From positions 1 to 64,000 of the forward strand of contig FWWN02000284.1 in NCBI GenBank assembly GCA_900175165.2: a stretch of DNA of 64,000 nucleotides, read 5' to 3'. The DNA comes from Rhizomucor pusillus (Eukaryota; Mucoromycota; Mucoromycetes; Mucorales; Lichtheimiaceae). Positions 12,115 through 23,311 of the stretch are shown here, piece after piece. How positions within the stretch are numbered: the first letter of the stretch is position 1; each line of letters begins with the position of its first letter. A model generated the notes under the pieces. It was not told the DNA's origin. It saw nothing but the letters and a program-made list of their open reading frames with translations, and searched no databases. The position numbers were made by a program, and so were the translations under genes.

Positions 12115-13555
12115 GGTCGAGGTTTATTAATTAAGAGTAGGGTGGTGGAAAACGAACGAACAGGGAGAAGAAAAGGGAACGATTACCAAAAACAATGAAG
12201 GCCCTCTTTTTTTCGGGTGGCACTGAAAAATTCTGTGCGGTTGATCTTTTTCGCAGACCGCAAGAGTTTCCCGCCCTGAAACAAGTTTTTCCCGAGGGAC
12301 TAAAAGATTGACAAATGTGTGAACAGCACGCGCACAATATCCCAGAGTTTGTTGCTGAGATACCTCCAGACTACCAGAGATATACCCTCTTTTCAAACAC
12401 AAGGACCGCACACGCACGCGCTCTGGAAGCTCAAAGGAGGGGGCCGACTTTACAGTTAATACCAAATGAGTCATACCCTGCGCTGCGAATAAAAAGTAGG
12501 TTTTAAGGAAAAACCTCCTTTTAGCCACTTGGCATTTTGCCCACACATACTTGACACTCGTGCATGCCCACGTTCGTAGCTGGCGAAGACCATACTTTTT
12601 TCATTGTCAGATATTGGTACACCGCATTGTCTTATTACTCCCATTAATCTACGGCCTCTGTTCCTGCATAACCAAATGTTTCCTGTGCTGAGTACCACAT
12701 GTTGTATATCCTGTACGCCTGCATACGTGCTGCAGATCGTTCATCGGACTCTCCTGAAGAGAGCAAGCCATGGTATCGTCTGGAGAATAAAAGTGTATCG
12801 ATACCTCAACACCTTCAAATTTGACACTTATGTCAATGTAGAGCAGATCTGGTTCCTGGCAACTATGATATACCGAAAGGACTGGAATGTCAGTAAATGC
12901 AACCTGTCATAAGGAACCCCAGAAGAAGGGTCCTGCCCTAATCGAGAAATTCCATCCTCCTGCCATCAGTGCGTAAATGATATTGTTATGAGTAGTATGC
13001 TCTGCAACGAGCCTGTATCATAATGAAATACTTGTGTATCCATTACTAAGCTCGCTGGTAATATTCAAATACTTGACCTTGGGATACGGACATTTGATCC
13101 ACGTTTACTCGATTTCAAGGAATCGATCTGAAGACTTTGCAAGGAAAAGATTGATATAGATTCAAGGGGTTATCTTATTAAATAACGAGAGGATACCGTC
13201 GGCTATCTAGAGTTCTAAATTAGAGCCCCAGCATGATTTGAGCACTGACAAGAGAACTTTCACCCATATGCATGACATTATGAAATATGATGGTGATTTT
13301 ACAGTGTCGTAACAAGCAAAATTGCACTACGATTAACCATTTCGGAAGCAACATCGTGCATAGCTCTTTTTGATACGATGATTGTACGATTCATGGCTAG
13401 ATTTACGCTCCTATCCTCGTCTGTGGATCGGAGAGTAACAGTCGAAATCATATCATCCAGCGCTGTGCCATGGAAACCGAAACAATGAACAGGTAAAGAA
13501 GCAACAATGTTTAGTCCTAAATGAAAAGAGACACTGAACCCTAATCTATGCTCCT
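12115..13555. other. Intergenic, 1.4 kb
   Basis: This stretch contains the pyrimidine-rich leader and promoter of the carrier gene and the 3' region of the Cdc34-like gene. Short frames here have no recognisable product. No RNA gene seen. Confidence 0.45.
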
Positions 13556-14837
13556 TCAGGAGCTCTCATCTTCATCCTCATCATCGTCAATAAAATCGCT
13601 CTCATCCGCTGACTCGTACCAGCTACACAGTGGACTTGTCAATAAATCTCCAAGATTTGACTTGAAATATATACTTACAAGTTCTCGTCGTCTTCAATCT
13701 CTGCAGGCGCTGCCAACATAAAGTCCTTTTCTGACTTTGGCATTACGAATCCAGGTGGGATATCTTTTTTTGATGCTTCCACTTGGGCTGAATGACAGTG
13801 ATATCATCAGTTGATAGACCCACTTGCTTATCTGATCGTTATATACTCACTCTTGACAATGCTGTCAAAAAGTTCGCGGTTCTTTCTGTATGCAACCTGC
13901 AAAACACATTAATGTCTCTTTCAGAAACCTAATGACATCGATTGACTTACTCCAGCGTCCACATTTGCCGGGCTTGAGCAGTTGGGATCGGCAAGTAGTG
14001 AAATAATAGATATGAGAACACCTGGATCATGTGTTAACGCAGGCCTTTACACAGCAACGAGTCCCTATTGATCACTTACTTTCTACGGACTGGAGGCAAT
14101 TTCCAAATATAGATAGTTAGCAAGTTTCATCTGGAAGAGGTCTGGCCAGCTACAGCAATCGATCCAATCTTTACCTGCGTTGGGTTCCATCGTTCCTATG
14201 TAGGGAAACAACATTGATCAACGTAAATATCTGGTGTCAATCAATCTAAAAGTAGGGGCTGGAATGTTACCTCTGCCTTTTCGCCACTCACAGGATCATC
14301 TCCTGGTGGATGCAAGATGGAAATACAAAGTCTGCCATCAGGATAGACTATCATAAATCTCAGTTTCTGAACCTAAAGTATACATCATGTAGATCTGTAG
14401 CTACTAGCGACTTACCATTTGGATGATAGAACTCGCGGTTGAATCGGAATGTTGGAGGGTTGAACGGATAGTCTTCTGGAAATGTCATTGTGGCCTGACA
14501 GTGCATTGATATTGTGTTTTCTTTCGACGATTTCCCTGCATATATTTATCCTACCTTGAAGTAGCCTCCTTCGTAGATCGTCTTTGGGGAACCGATAATA
14601 GCAACATCCCTTTGTCTACGTGTGAGCGATGCATTCTCCTTTTATCTAATGATCACAGTCATGGTTACCATTCAAAAATATTATCGTCCTTTAAATCAAC
14701 GACAAATCCGGGAACGGGATGTCTTGTAAGCTCTAAGGTCGACGCTGCATGAGCCGTGCAGATCTAGCGGTAGCTTACGAATTTGACTGCCCACCTTTGT
14801 ACTGTCGCTGCAGAATGCTTGCTGCCGAGGAAGACAT
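13556..14837 (-). CDS. Ubiquitin-conjugating enzyme E2 of the Cdc34/UBE2R class
   Basis: The gene is split into at least nine short exons. Exon 1 (ATG at 14837) reads MSSSAASILQRQYK and joins to ELTRHPVPGFVVDLKDDNIFEW. The rest follows Cdc34: IIGSPKTIYEGGYFK, TFPEDYPFNPPTFRF, FYHPN, then VYPDGRLCISILHPPGDDP with the catalytic Cys and the acidic-loop insertion (DDPVSGEKAE) that marks this class, WNPTQSVESVLISIISLL, DPNCSSPANVDAG and YRKNRELFDSIVK. The last exons add a long tail ending in an acidic stretch (SDFIDDDEDEDESS), as in Cdc34, where it recruits SCF ligases through the cullin basic canyon. It transfers ubiquitin to substrates of cullin-RING ligases controlling the cell cycle. One internal exon is only ten bases (14080-14089). 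Confidence 0.9.
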
Positions 14838-16896
14838 GTCGTATAGTATGATTTGCAGAAAAAGGATATATGGAGCGGTTTTGCTGGGAATATGTCTCTC
14901 AGGGGTGTTGGTTCAGAGTATGAGCAAGCAAGAGAAGTACGGATGGCACGGCCTTTCCTCGCTATCGGAGCAGGAGCACCGACCCTAAGTCACAGTAACC
15001 AGTTTCATGCGGCGACGCACAAGGAGATAGGACAATGCCAGGCCTTTGCACCTGCAGTTATAAATTGTTCTTTGCCTCGAACAATGACATAGTAAAGTAA
15101 AAGATACAGTGAGATTTGAACAGCGAGCCTCATGGAAGGAGCAAAAGAAACACCAAATGTCTTCCGTTGCGATCTATCTTACCACAAATTTAGGAAAGCT
15201 ATTGTCTTAAGTTGCTTTGGGTTGACATTAAGAGACAAGAAAACATCAGCTGTGATTTGTTTGCTATGACAATGTTGGCAGAAGAGTTTGTCTAATAATC
15301 AGGAACATACTATGCCGATTCATGTGACACAAAGCGGCACGTCCATTTGAGAATTACCGAACGGCACGATCGACAATTTCCTGCTGCAGCAATTTTATTT
15401 TCTTGAATATACCTCCATCTCTCACATACATTGTTACTATTAGCTTTCCCTCTAGTTTACAGTGACTCACTGTAAGGTACATTAGTAACCGCAATCATGT
15501 TCTCTGACTTTGCGATGGTTCCTGCTGTCTTTCTTCGTAAGAAATTAGACGTGCATAGATCTTGAGTACCCTTCAAGAGCCTGCAGCCTGGTATTATTAA
15601 TGCTGCTTGGTTTGCTTAAAGTTTTTTTCGACTTTTTGACATTGTTGGTCGTTCTTTTCATTACTAGCTTTCGTGGTTTGTTCAATTGGGCTACTATAGT
15701 ATATACCGTCCGTATGCTTTCAATGTCTGTTGTTGTTTCGCAGCCCTAAGAATACAGTAAATAAAGATCGATGTGAGGGATGAGTAGAATCATATTGATG
15801 AGTACTGGATTACCAATACCACTACTTGTCATTCTTAATGGCATGATTATAAAGGTATCGAGTCAGAACTCAAATCCTTTGATGATTGAATGACGGTCAA
15901 GAATACTGAATTCAGTAGCCAAGGATCACGAAAGAGGAATAATGCTCCAATTAAATCTGTAGCCATTTGGCCACTTCTACGGGGAGGTTTAGTAAATGCA
16001 AACAGGCAACAATTTTGTAAGCTAGTAATCTTTGCACTGGAACGACGCGATAAAGTACTCGATCGAGTTATGGACCGCCAAGCAGTGTTAGGCGTGAAGA
16101 AGCAAACTCTGGTAAGCAGCAACACATGATCTATATCTGCTACTCATCTAATGATGATGGAAATAAGCAGTACAGAAAGCGATTACAAGTTAATGATTAC
16201 TAAACACTTGTCTTTGCATCAAGGAAAACATACCGGCTAAAATAAACTTACACCGACAAATGCCCTGCGGCAAAACTGATGCAAGTACGAGTAAGGCTTG
16301 ACGTCTTGGTGATTTAACTTTCGTCTTTTGTTCGTCTATTCCGTTGCGCATATCCAACATTTTGCATTGATGTCTTCATTGTTCCTGCTTCTATAGCTCC
16401 CTGCTTCAACATGTCATATTCCTCTCACAATTGTAGTTGTAATATCCATAATATCTCGTCCTTCAATTTGTATGAACTCTTCGCTTTATTTCTGGTACTT
16501 AGAAAATAATTACGAATATCTGACAATTTGATTTTGTGATTCTTTTCCTGTGCACGCTCGTAATGCAAATGAAACAGCGTTATTTTTGCATGGTTTCTCT
16601 GCATTCCCCCTTTTTGGACCCATTCTTTTCCACACTTTGCATATCCAGACGAGGCACATATCAATGAGTTTTTAGTTCGCTTATGCATCCCTTCATTGAT
16701 AAAAAACCGAGAAACAAAAAATATAAATGTCGATACATTGTTATTACTTAATATCTTCGTGGTCTTTTTTCTCGCTGTGTGGGACGTAGCACAAAGCAAG
16801 AAACGTTACGACATTGCAGTGCTAAACAAAAGGCATCGCGAGTACCCAAACACATATTTCAGACTCCGCCATCGACATAGCGAAATAAAAAGCTAC
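14838..16896. other. Gene-poor stretch
   Basis: Two kilobases between the Cdc34-like start and the tRNA. Overlapping short frames on both strands around 15850-16130 have no recognisable family or splice structure. Nothing supported. Confidence 0.45.
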
Positions 16897-16897
16897 C

Positions 16898-16978
16898 GTC
16901 GCCTGCAGGATTCGAACCTGCGCGTCCAAAGGACAATGCCTTAGCAGGGCACCGCGTTAACCACTCCGCCAAAGCGAC
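16898..16978 (-). tRNA. tRNA-Ser (anticodon GCT)
   Basis: Read on the minus strand, the seven-base acceptor GTCGCTT pairs with AGGCGAC at the 3' end. A D-arm (GCGGAGTGGTTAACGC) follows, then a five-base anticodon stem around loop CTGCTAA with anticodon GCT, a class II variable arm (TCCTTTGGA) and a T-arm containing GGTTCGAATCC. The long variable arm and GCT identify a serine tRNA decoding AGC/AGT. There is no intron. The next base would be a G discriminator. Confidence 0.93.
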
Positions 16979-18595
16979 CACTGATTGGTCGTCAGTCTTT
17001 AGATTTTTTCATGACAAATACTGCCCACATTTTGTACGTTATCTGTTCAATATAAGAAAATGCATAAATATCGGTAGCGGTGATTGAAACCTGCCTTTAC
17101 GAGGTAAGTGTGTGTGATGTTTGGTAGATAGACAGAGACAGAGGTAACGCAGTAAGTACGTTGAGACTTTTTACAAGTGAGATATGGAGGTCGTCCATAT
17201 CCACGGAGTCGTCCGTAGATGGTCGATCTATGAATCCCCGCCGGATCGGCGGCCAACCTTTAAAACGAGTTTGGTCTATAATCCATTGGATGAGGTTTAG
17301 GAGGCGTAGCGTCGGGGGAAATCTTTCCTAATGTTCTACTCGGGGGGAGACGTCTCGGGATTTTTTCGACGTCCAAGACATGGATATCCACGTAGAAGCT
17401 GCAAAGGCATAGAGACATCCAGCCGACAACAGGGCGCCCTAGATCATAGTGTGCTTGGATGACCTCCTATCTTTATTGTTTTCTCTAATGTCTGCTCTTA
17501 TAGACGTAGCGGTGTTCCTGAAGAATAAAACTTCTCATCCTATTATCCAGTGGTCAATTGTGCCTTTGTCTTAGATGTTGGCAGTGCTTTGATTCGTTAA
17601 GTGGTCTCTTTATCATTTATCCGGTTCCTTGTTAATGGTTTTCGGTTGTGGAGTACGACAGTCGTCAGCTGGCACTGCATGATCATCTGCTGGTAGATAC
17701 TCGTAACGGCCAGAGAGGAAATGCCATTAACAGCACATCATGGTCCAACACGACTGCTTTTTTTTTCCTTTGTCTGGTGCTCGACTGTCACTTTCGACGT
17801 AAAACGAGTACGGATCTTTCAGGATACTCGTTGCGTCGTTGGTGTTTTCGCCGTTCGTACGTTGGGCACAAATTACCATGGGCATAGAACTGCTGAATGT
17901 CTCATTCGTCGCTGTGAGCGTACTGCAGAATTTGTCCAAGGCTCGATGATAAGGGCATTTTAGGCCGTATGACCTGAAACGGCACTTTCTGGTACGGTTC
18001 CGCCGCGTCTGTTGTTCTGGAAGCATGATTTCGCAGAGATATTTTCATCTGCGAATTGTATCGGATAATCATACTTGTACAGCATGTTCAGCCCACCAGA
18101 AGAGCCATTTTTTTAAAGATAGCAAAGAACTGTATTATAGTCTCTTTCGCATTTTCCAAGTCATTTTGACTGCTTGTTGTCCACATTCTGTGAGCAATCT
18201 GCAGAAACTTTGTACGCTGCGACGGTGGAACAATACTGTGAACACTGCGTTCAAAGATGTATTTTCTATAGGCTTGTAATAAGCGGTTCCTTTATGCAGC
18301 CGAAAAATCCATAAACATCCACAAACATGAGTCGTCGTCGTCAAAATCGATTTTGTATGCTCTGAAGAAGCCAGAAAGTATTGCTTAAAATGTATTTCTT
18401 TGAAGCACAGTTGAAAAACTAAGTCCATCCTGGAAGATAACGAGAGCAACTTTTTGGAGACATTTCGAAAAAGAAAAAAACGGTTCTCGATTGGTTTTTT
18501 GCTCATAAAGAGATGAAGCAGAAGTACACAGGTAACGCCAAATTAACTTGCGCATCATCGAATATATCGTGTGTCTAGCGTGTCTTTTTTTCTTT
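16979..18595. other. Unassigned stretch at the start of the first accessory island
   Basis: About 1.6 kb with many short frames on both strands (for example 17648-18026 and 18135-18506), none with a recognisable domain. Purine runs and short GC-rich palindromes (around 17338-17370) occur. It may be eroded mobile DNA, but I cannot show that. Confidence 0.4.
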
Positions 18596-18855
18596 GGAGG
18601 TCATCTAGAACCACATTTATGATGTTCCTCCCGTTGAAGTCCCCGCTCCGCGAGGCTACGCGGGTTTTTGAGAATATGGGGTGGTCGCTCGATCGGTCTT
18701 GATACAATAATTATCTGTCATCCAGAAAGATCCAGAAAATTTTATATAAATCTTTATTTCAAGCGATTAGCCCATGTTCTTAAAAACCCGCGTAGCCTTG
18801 CAAAGCGGGGACTTTAACAAGAGGATCGTCGTGTATGTGGTTCTAGATGACGTCC
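18596..18855. repeat. Fold-back element (imperfect ~96-base inverted repeat)
   Basis: The left arm (18596-18691) and right arm (18760-18855) are inverted copies of each other with about three quarters identity, separated by a 68-base AT-rich spacer. The best-kept core reads CTAGAACCACAT, then GTCCCCGCT and GGCTACGCGGGTTTTT on the left, each found inverted on the right. Transcription in either direction would give a long hairpin. No open frame is carried. The best explanation is a non-autonomous fold-back or MITE-like element; a hairpin RNA gene is the alternative. Confidence 0.75.
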
Positions 18856-19032
18856 TTTGTAATCACCATCTTCTTCCAGGTTTTCACTGAAAGCGTTCTT
18901 AGCAAGACTATATGCTTCGCGTTACGTGCCACTTTAAGACAACATCGTTATATTGTGGAAGAATACAAATGCAAATAACTATTTATAAAGGGGGACCAAA
19001 TGAAAAAACTGTAAATGTCATAATAAATATGA

Positions 19033-19089
19033 GCTCCCGGCGCGGAACCCGGAGCACCGATCTAATCGCCCGGGGGCTCTGCCCCCGGG
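19033..19089. repeat. Double-hairpin GC cluster 1
   Basis: Two adjacent GC-rich hairpins sit in AT-rich DNA. The first (19033-19055) pairs GCTCCCGG with CCCGGAGC with one mismatch. The second (19069-19089) is perfect: CCCGGGGGC, loop TCT, then GCCCCCGGG. Thirteen bases separate them. The arrangement resembles the double-hairpin elements described in some fungal mitochondrial genomes. Confidence 0.6.
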
Positions 19090-19175
19090 ACTAATTATCT
19101 TAATAAATAAAATTTATTAAATCAGTTAATCCTCACCCTTGATAAGATGAAAATTTAAAAAAAAAAATGTTCAGT

Positions 19176-22100
19176 CTAGGGTTGAACCGCGGTATTAGAC
19201 CCCTGTGGGGCTAAAGTCCGGGAGACGTAGCTCCCGGTCATCCCCCGGCGCTTTAGGTGTAAATTAAAATCATATAGCACATATTCATTCTGTAGGTTAT
19301 ATGAGTGAAGATCCTCATAATCAAAGAATCTTATATTTATCGGGCCTTTGGGCCCAACGCTCCGGGGGGTCCGGTCCTCCCGCCGAGTTCGTCGCCTTCC
19401 GCCTTCCTCTAGACGCAGCCGTGTTTGCCGCTGCACCCTTTCGACATCTCCCCGGAAAATGGACAAGTTGTGACGTATTAGTATCGTCGACCGATTCCTT
19501 GCGCCGAAATCATCGATCGACGCCCTCCAATACGGAGTCCACGGGTGCTCCGGATGATGCTCGTCTAGATAATTTAAGAAACGGTCCAGCCGTCCACCAT
19601 GAGCTTCAAGTTCCTCTTGAGTGATCGTGTAACTAGCAAGATTCAATAGGTTATGTTATCAATTTTCAAGCCAAATCACGTAATATTTATTACTTTCGTG
19701 CTGGATGTAACGTTGTGAATGCCTCCGCGTTCTGGGTAAGTGTGGTCCACCCATTGCTGAAAAGGATATAGCGCATCCTCTGGCCTTGTCGGTAATTGAA
19801 AAGCCCGCTGATCGCGTACACCTCGCTTCCATATCTTGAACGTTCCTTCCACTTATTTTCCCTTTTGAGTTGCCAAAATCGTTCAAGATCAAGAGCGTAG
19901 GGTACTGTTCCAAAGCGCCTTCGATTGCCACCACGGGCCCAGATTCCTTGTTCTGCTGTGTTTTCTGCCGCAATTATAGGTGTTTGAACGCCGTTTTGGA
20001 CAGAGGACAGGCCCACTCCGTCTGGCAAGAAATGTACATGGCATGCTTGGTCGGGAAGGTTACGGAGCCATTCAGCCCGAAGCTGAATGGGAATGTGTTA
20101 CCCTTGAATGGTGTTATGCCAACGCAGGACGACCGTGCTGTTTGCCCATATTTCGACTGCGGTGTCTTCAAGCACCTCCAGATATTCTTCTTGCCGCCGC
20201 CTATGCCAGTATACCTGTGATATTTGGGACATACGCCGGCGCAAGTCTTCCTCTGACAGGTTCCCCAGCATATAGTGGCTGCGGCGTGTAAAGGCGGCGT
20301 GTACCTCATCCTCGTTTTGCATCCAGAAATCGTCCGTTGCCCCTTCAGGCGCAAAGTCACGCAAGTTGGCATATTATGCCGGAAGACCTTGCTCTCTTGC
20401 CCTGAGTCTTGATAGAGCGGAGAGGGCGCTCAGCGAATAGGCATGACCTGCCGGCAGTTGCAGAGCCCATCGATACCAATCTTCGCGGTTGTTGCGGCCT
20501 ATGTGGACATGAAGATCTTGAAAATCCGACTTCCATAGCAGTTCTGCTTGTTACCGTCGTTCTACACTGTGTGGCCGGCCGGTTGCCATGCCCGTAATTG
20601 CAATGCGCTCAAGTTGTCCGAGGGCTCGTGCTTCTGATGATCCTTGCCTAGCTGCCAAGGGCACTGGTGCCTCCTGGCGTGCTCTTCGCTTCCAGTATTC
20701 TCGGAGGTTCGTTTTTGCACGCTCTAGCCGTCTGTATAAATCACTTGCTGCTTCCAGAAGGTCTGGAGCATCCGTTCCTCTGGTTTCAAATAGCTGTCGA
20801 ACAAGATCGTCGTGTCTTGCTTGCGGTGTCTGCCGAGCCAGAGCCAGCGCTTCCGTGGCAAGGTATATAGTCACCAGCAACGTCAGATATATGACGGATC
20901 GTAGCTCTATGGGAACTTCTCCGTACCGATCAACATCAGGGTGAAGATGTGGCACAACAATTGTAAGGTACCCTTCTTGGTGTTCATTGTCTAGCTCCAG
21001 TTTCGCTGATCCAATGAAGCTTTTGATCTGTGGGACGCTGATAGACTGCAGCAATGCATGTTCCGCATTCGGGAACCCATACGGGTGTACAAAGTCTGAC
21101 ATTGCCACCGAAGAAACTTTGGCTGAGAATATTGCTGTAACCACGGGTCTTACAATATTCAGGTATCTCGTCAATTGCCGGACGCCACGTGAGCTCACAC
21201 AAGTCATCTTTAAATAATAGATAAAGCTGATTTCTTTTTTACCTCAATACCATCTGCAATCGGCTCCACACTAGGCCACGGGAACAGGTCAGCAAAGGCA
21301 ACAAGTCACTGAGCAAGCGAGCATCGGCAGGAAAACCCATAGGCTGTAGCAGCTGGTGGATCAAGTTTGTAGCCCTGGCGCATCCGGCAAAGAAAGAAGC
21401 GTTGTTCGAAAAGTCTTCTCGAGTGATATTTCTCCCGATCAACACAAGAACCCTCATCTCAGCAACTGGTCTCGGTGAAGCCTGCTCCACCATTGTCTGC
21501 ACATGCGCCTCTGTAAAAGGGATTGTCAAGGTACCGGTACCTCTTGGGTTATCGATTGTCATTTGTTGCACCTGAGTACCCCAAACCATCGATTGTGTAT
21601 GCAGTCTCTGGTGCAGGCACGAATGTTGCTGATGGTGCTCCACATATGTAAGTTCCAAGTTTTCGGTCACTTCCCTGTGGTCAGCTGGTGGTGTGAATGC
21701 AGAGTAAAACCCGCCGGTTTGGCGATTGAGCAAGGACTCAACCCAAAGAAAGCAATAAGCAAGCGTTCAATCTCGTCAGCCTCCGTCTGTAGTCGGCCAG
21801 GAGGGAGTCTGGCTTGCAGGAATTCGAGGACCTGACACGAGTATTCCTGGCTTGTTGCAACATCCTCGAGAATATCAAAAAAGTTTCGGATATGGCCAGA
21901 TGGCCTATCCAAGTCTTCACGGTAACGTTGCCACGGAGTAGTCGGGCTGGTACATTGACCTAAGTACCTGACGTACCAGAAATCAGTGTCAGTCGGCATT
22001 TGGAGTGCCCATAGCATTGTTCCGGGATCGTTTCTTCCATTGGATCATAGACTCGGTCCAGGATACTTTGAAGAGTAGTCCTGGTTACCTTCCACGAACG

Positions 22101-22391
22101 AAGGTAAAAGTATCTGGTTCCATGAGGGGCCTGATCTTCAGCGCGACAGAGACGGAGGTGTAAAGTATCCAAGAGAACTTCATTAGAGACTCCACTGTGA
22201 GATTGCAAACAGCGTACTAAGCTATGAGACCAGGTCTCTGAAGGCACATGTCGATCCAGTCCTAGGATTTGGCGGATCCGCTGCACTTGTTCAGGTTCGT
22301 GTGGTATATGTTGAGCAGTCAAGCGCTTCTGGACCGTTTCGATGACTTGCTGTATGACTGGACCATTTACAATTTCACGCTGTTGTTCCAT
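19176..22391 (-). pseudogene. Decayed ~3.2 kb gene with a GIY-YIG-like region
   Basis: Coding-quality sequence runs on the minus strand from MEQQREIVNGPVIQQ (22391) to about 19250, but in changing frames. Frame changes are visible near 22000, 21735, 21290, 21110 and 19700, and in-frame TAA codons lie at 20374-20376 and 20098-20100. The segment around 21990-21670 reads FWYVRYLGQ, then PWQRYREDL, and after a frame change ESLLNRQTGG: the layout of a GIY-YIG nuclease fold (Tyr pair, Arg, Glu/Asn). Downstream parts (HPYGFPNAEH; WKSDFQDLHVHIGRNNREDW; DDFWMQNEDEVHAAF) are unrecognised. A plausible 61-base intron lies near 19630-19690. Nearby genes have long intact frames, so general sequencing error is unlikely. 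I read it as a dead copy of a large repeated gene, perhaps of a mobile family. Confidence 0.7.
19200..19237. repeat. Double-hairpin GC cluster 2
   Basis: A second pair of hairpins lies 110 bases further on: CCCC-TGT-GGGG at 19200-19210 and CCGGGAG-ACGTAG-CTCCCGG at 19218-19237. They have the same layout as cluster 1 and abut the 3' end of the decayed gene. Confidence 0.55.
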
Positions 22392-23311
22392 GATTTGGCT
22401 GTAGATGAAGTGAGACAACGAGATAGAAAAGAGGATAGGGCGGACTTTACGGTAATTAAATAGAGTAATCAGCAAAGATTGATTATCCTATCTGCAGAAT
22501 TTATTGTTGCTTCTAATCTGATGGTTTCTTTGTCCTATACACCAAAATGTCGGTGTTTGATCTGCTGCTAAGGGCCATTATGCGTTTACAAATAGAACCC
22601 GCTGGTAGCTGCTGCTCAAAAAGCTATAGATTGTACGCATTGCAACTTGGTTTTTCGAAATCTCATTGATAAAAAATGCAGATATACAGCTGATGCTTAC
22701 ACAACAGCTTTGCAAAGGCTTCCGTAGAAGAAGACTACCTTACGTTGTTTCTCGGTCTTCGATTTTATGAAAAAGAGCAAGCTATGACCGTACGCAGCTT
22801 GAAAAAGGTAAGGAGTACTTACAATGAATGTATACATCCAAAGAGATCTATGCCAACCAAAAAGAAATGATGCTTTCAAAGATATCATTGCGTTTCTTGC
22901 CTTATTCAAGAGAAAACTGATAGAAATTCGTAGTTTAATCAGCACACTAAACGAAAGTTTTAAACTAATACGCATGGTACAAGAGCTTTTAAAATATTTT
23001 TGCTTATTCTTGATGTAAAGTGCCTTTATGTAGACTCGCATGCTGCATTGCTCGCACACAAATGCAGAAATGCTTTGGTGTAACGTATACAACCATATTT
23101 TCGCTTGACGGATAAGGAAACCGTTTGCTCCGAGCCTCACACAAAACAACCAATGATCATCGCTTGGATACTACAATGAATTATATGCTTTCATTCAAGA
23201 ACACCCTGTTACATGTAAAATTGAGACTCATAAAGCCTTTTTGCTTTGCAGAATAAATGAATTATATTTTCAAAGAGAGGGAATATCACCATACAATTGA
23301 CTAGTAATAAT
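22392..23311. other. Unassigned stretch between the decayed gene and the peptidase gene
   Basis: About 900 AT-rich bases. A 150-residue minus-strand frame (22697-23149) and overlapping plus-strand frames have no recognisable domain. The distal part should hold the 3' UTR of the peptidase gene. Confidence 0.4.

Noticed and set aside
15847..16129. Overlapping open frames on both strands
   Set aside because: No domain, no splice structure and no similarity that I recognise on either strand.
22697..23149. 150-codon minus-strand open frame
   Set aside because: AT-rich, low-complexity hydrophobic text without a domain; likely a chance frame near eroded DNA.
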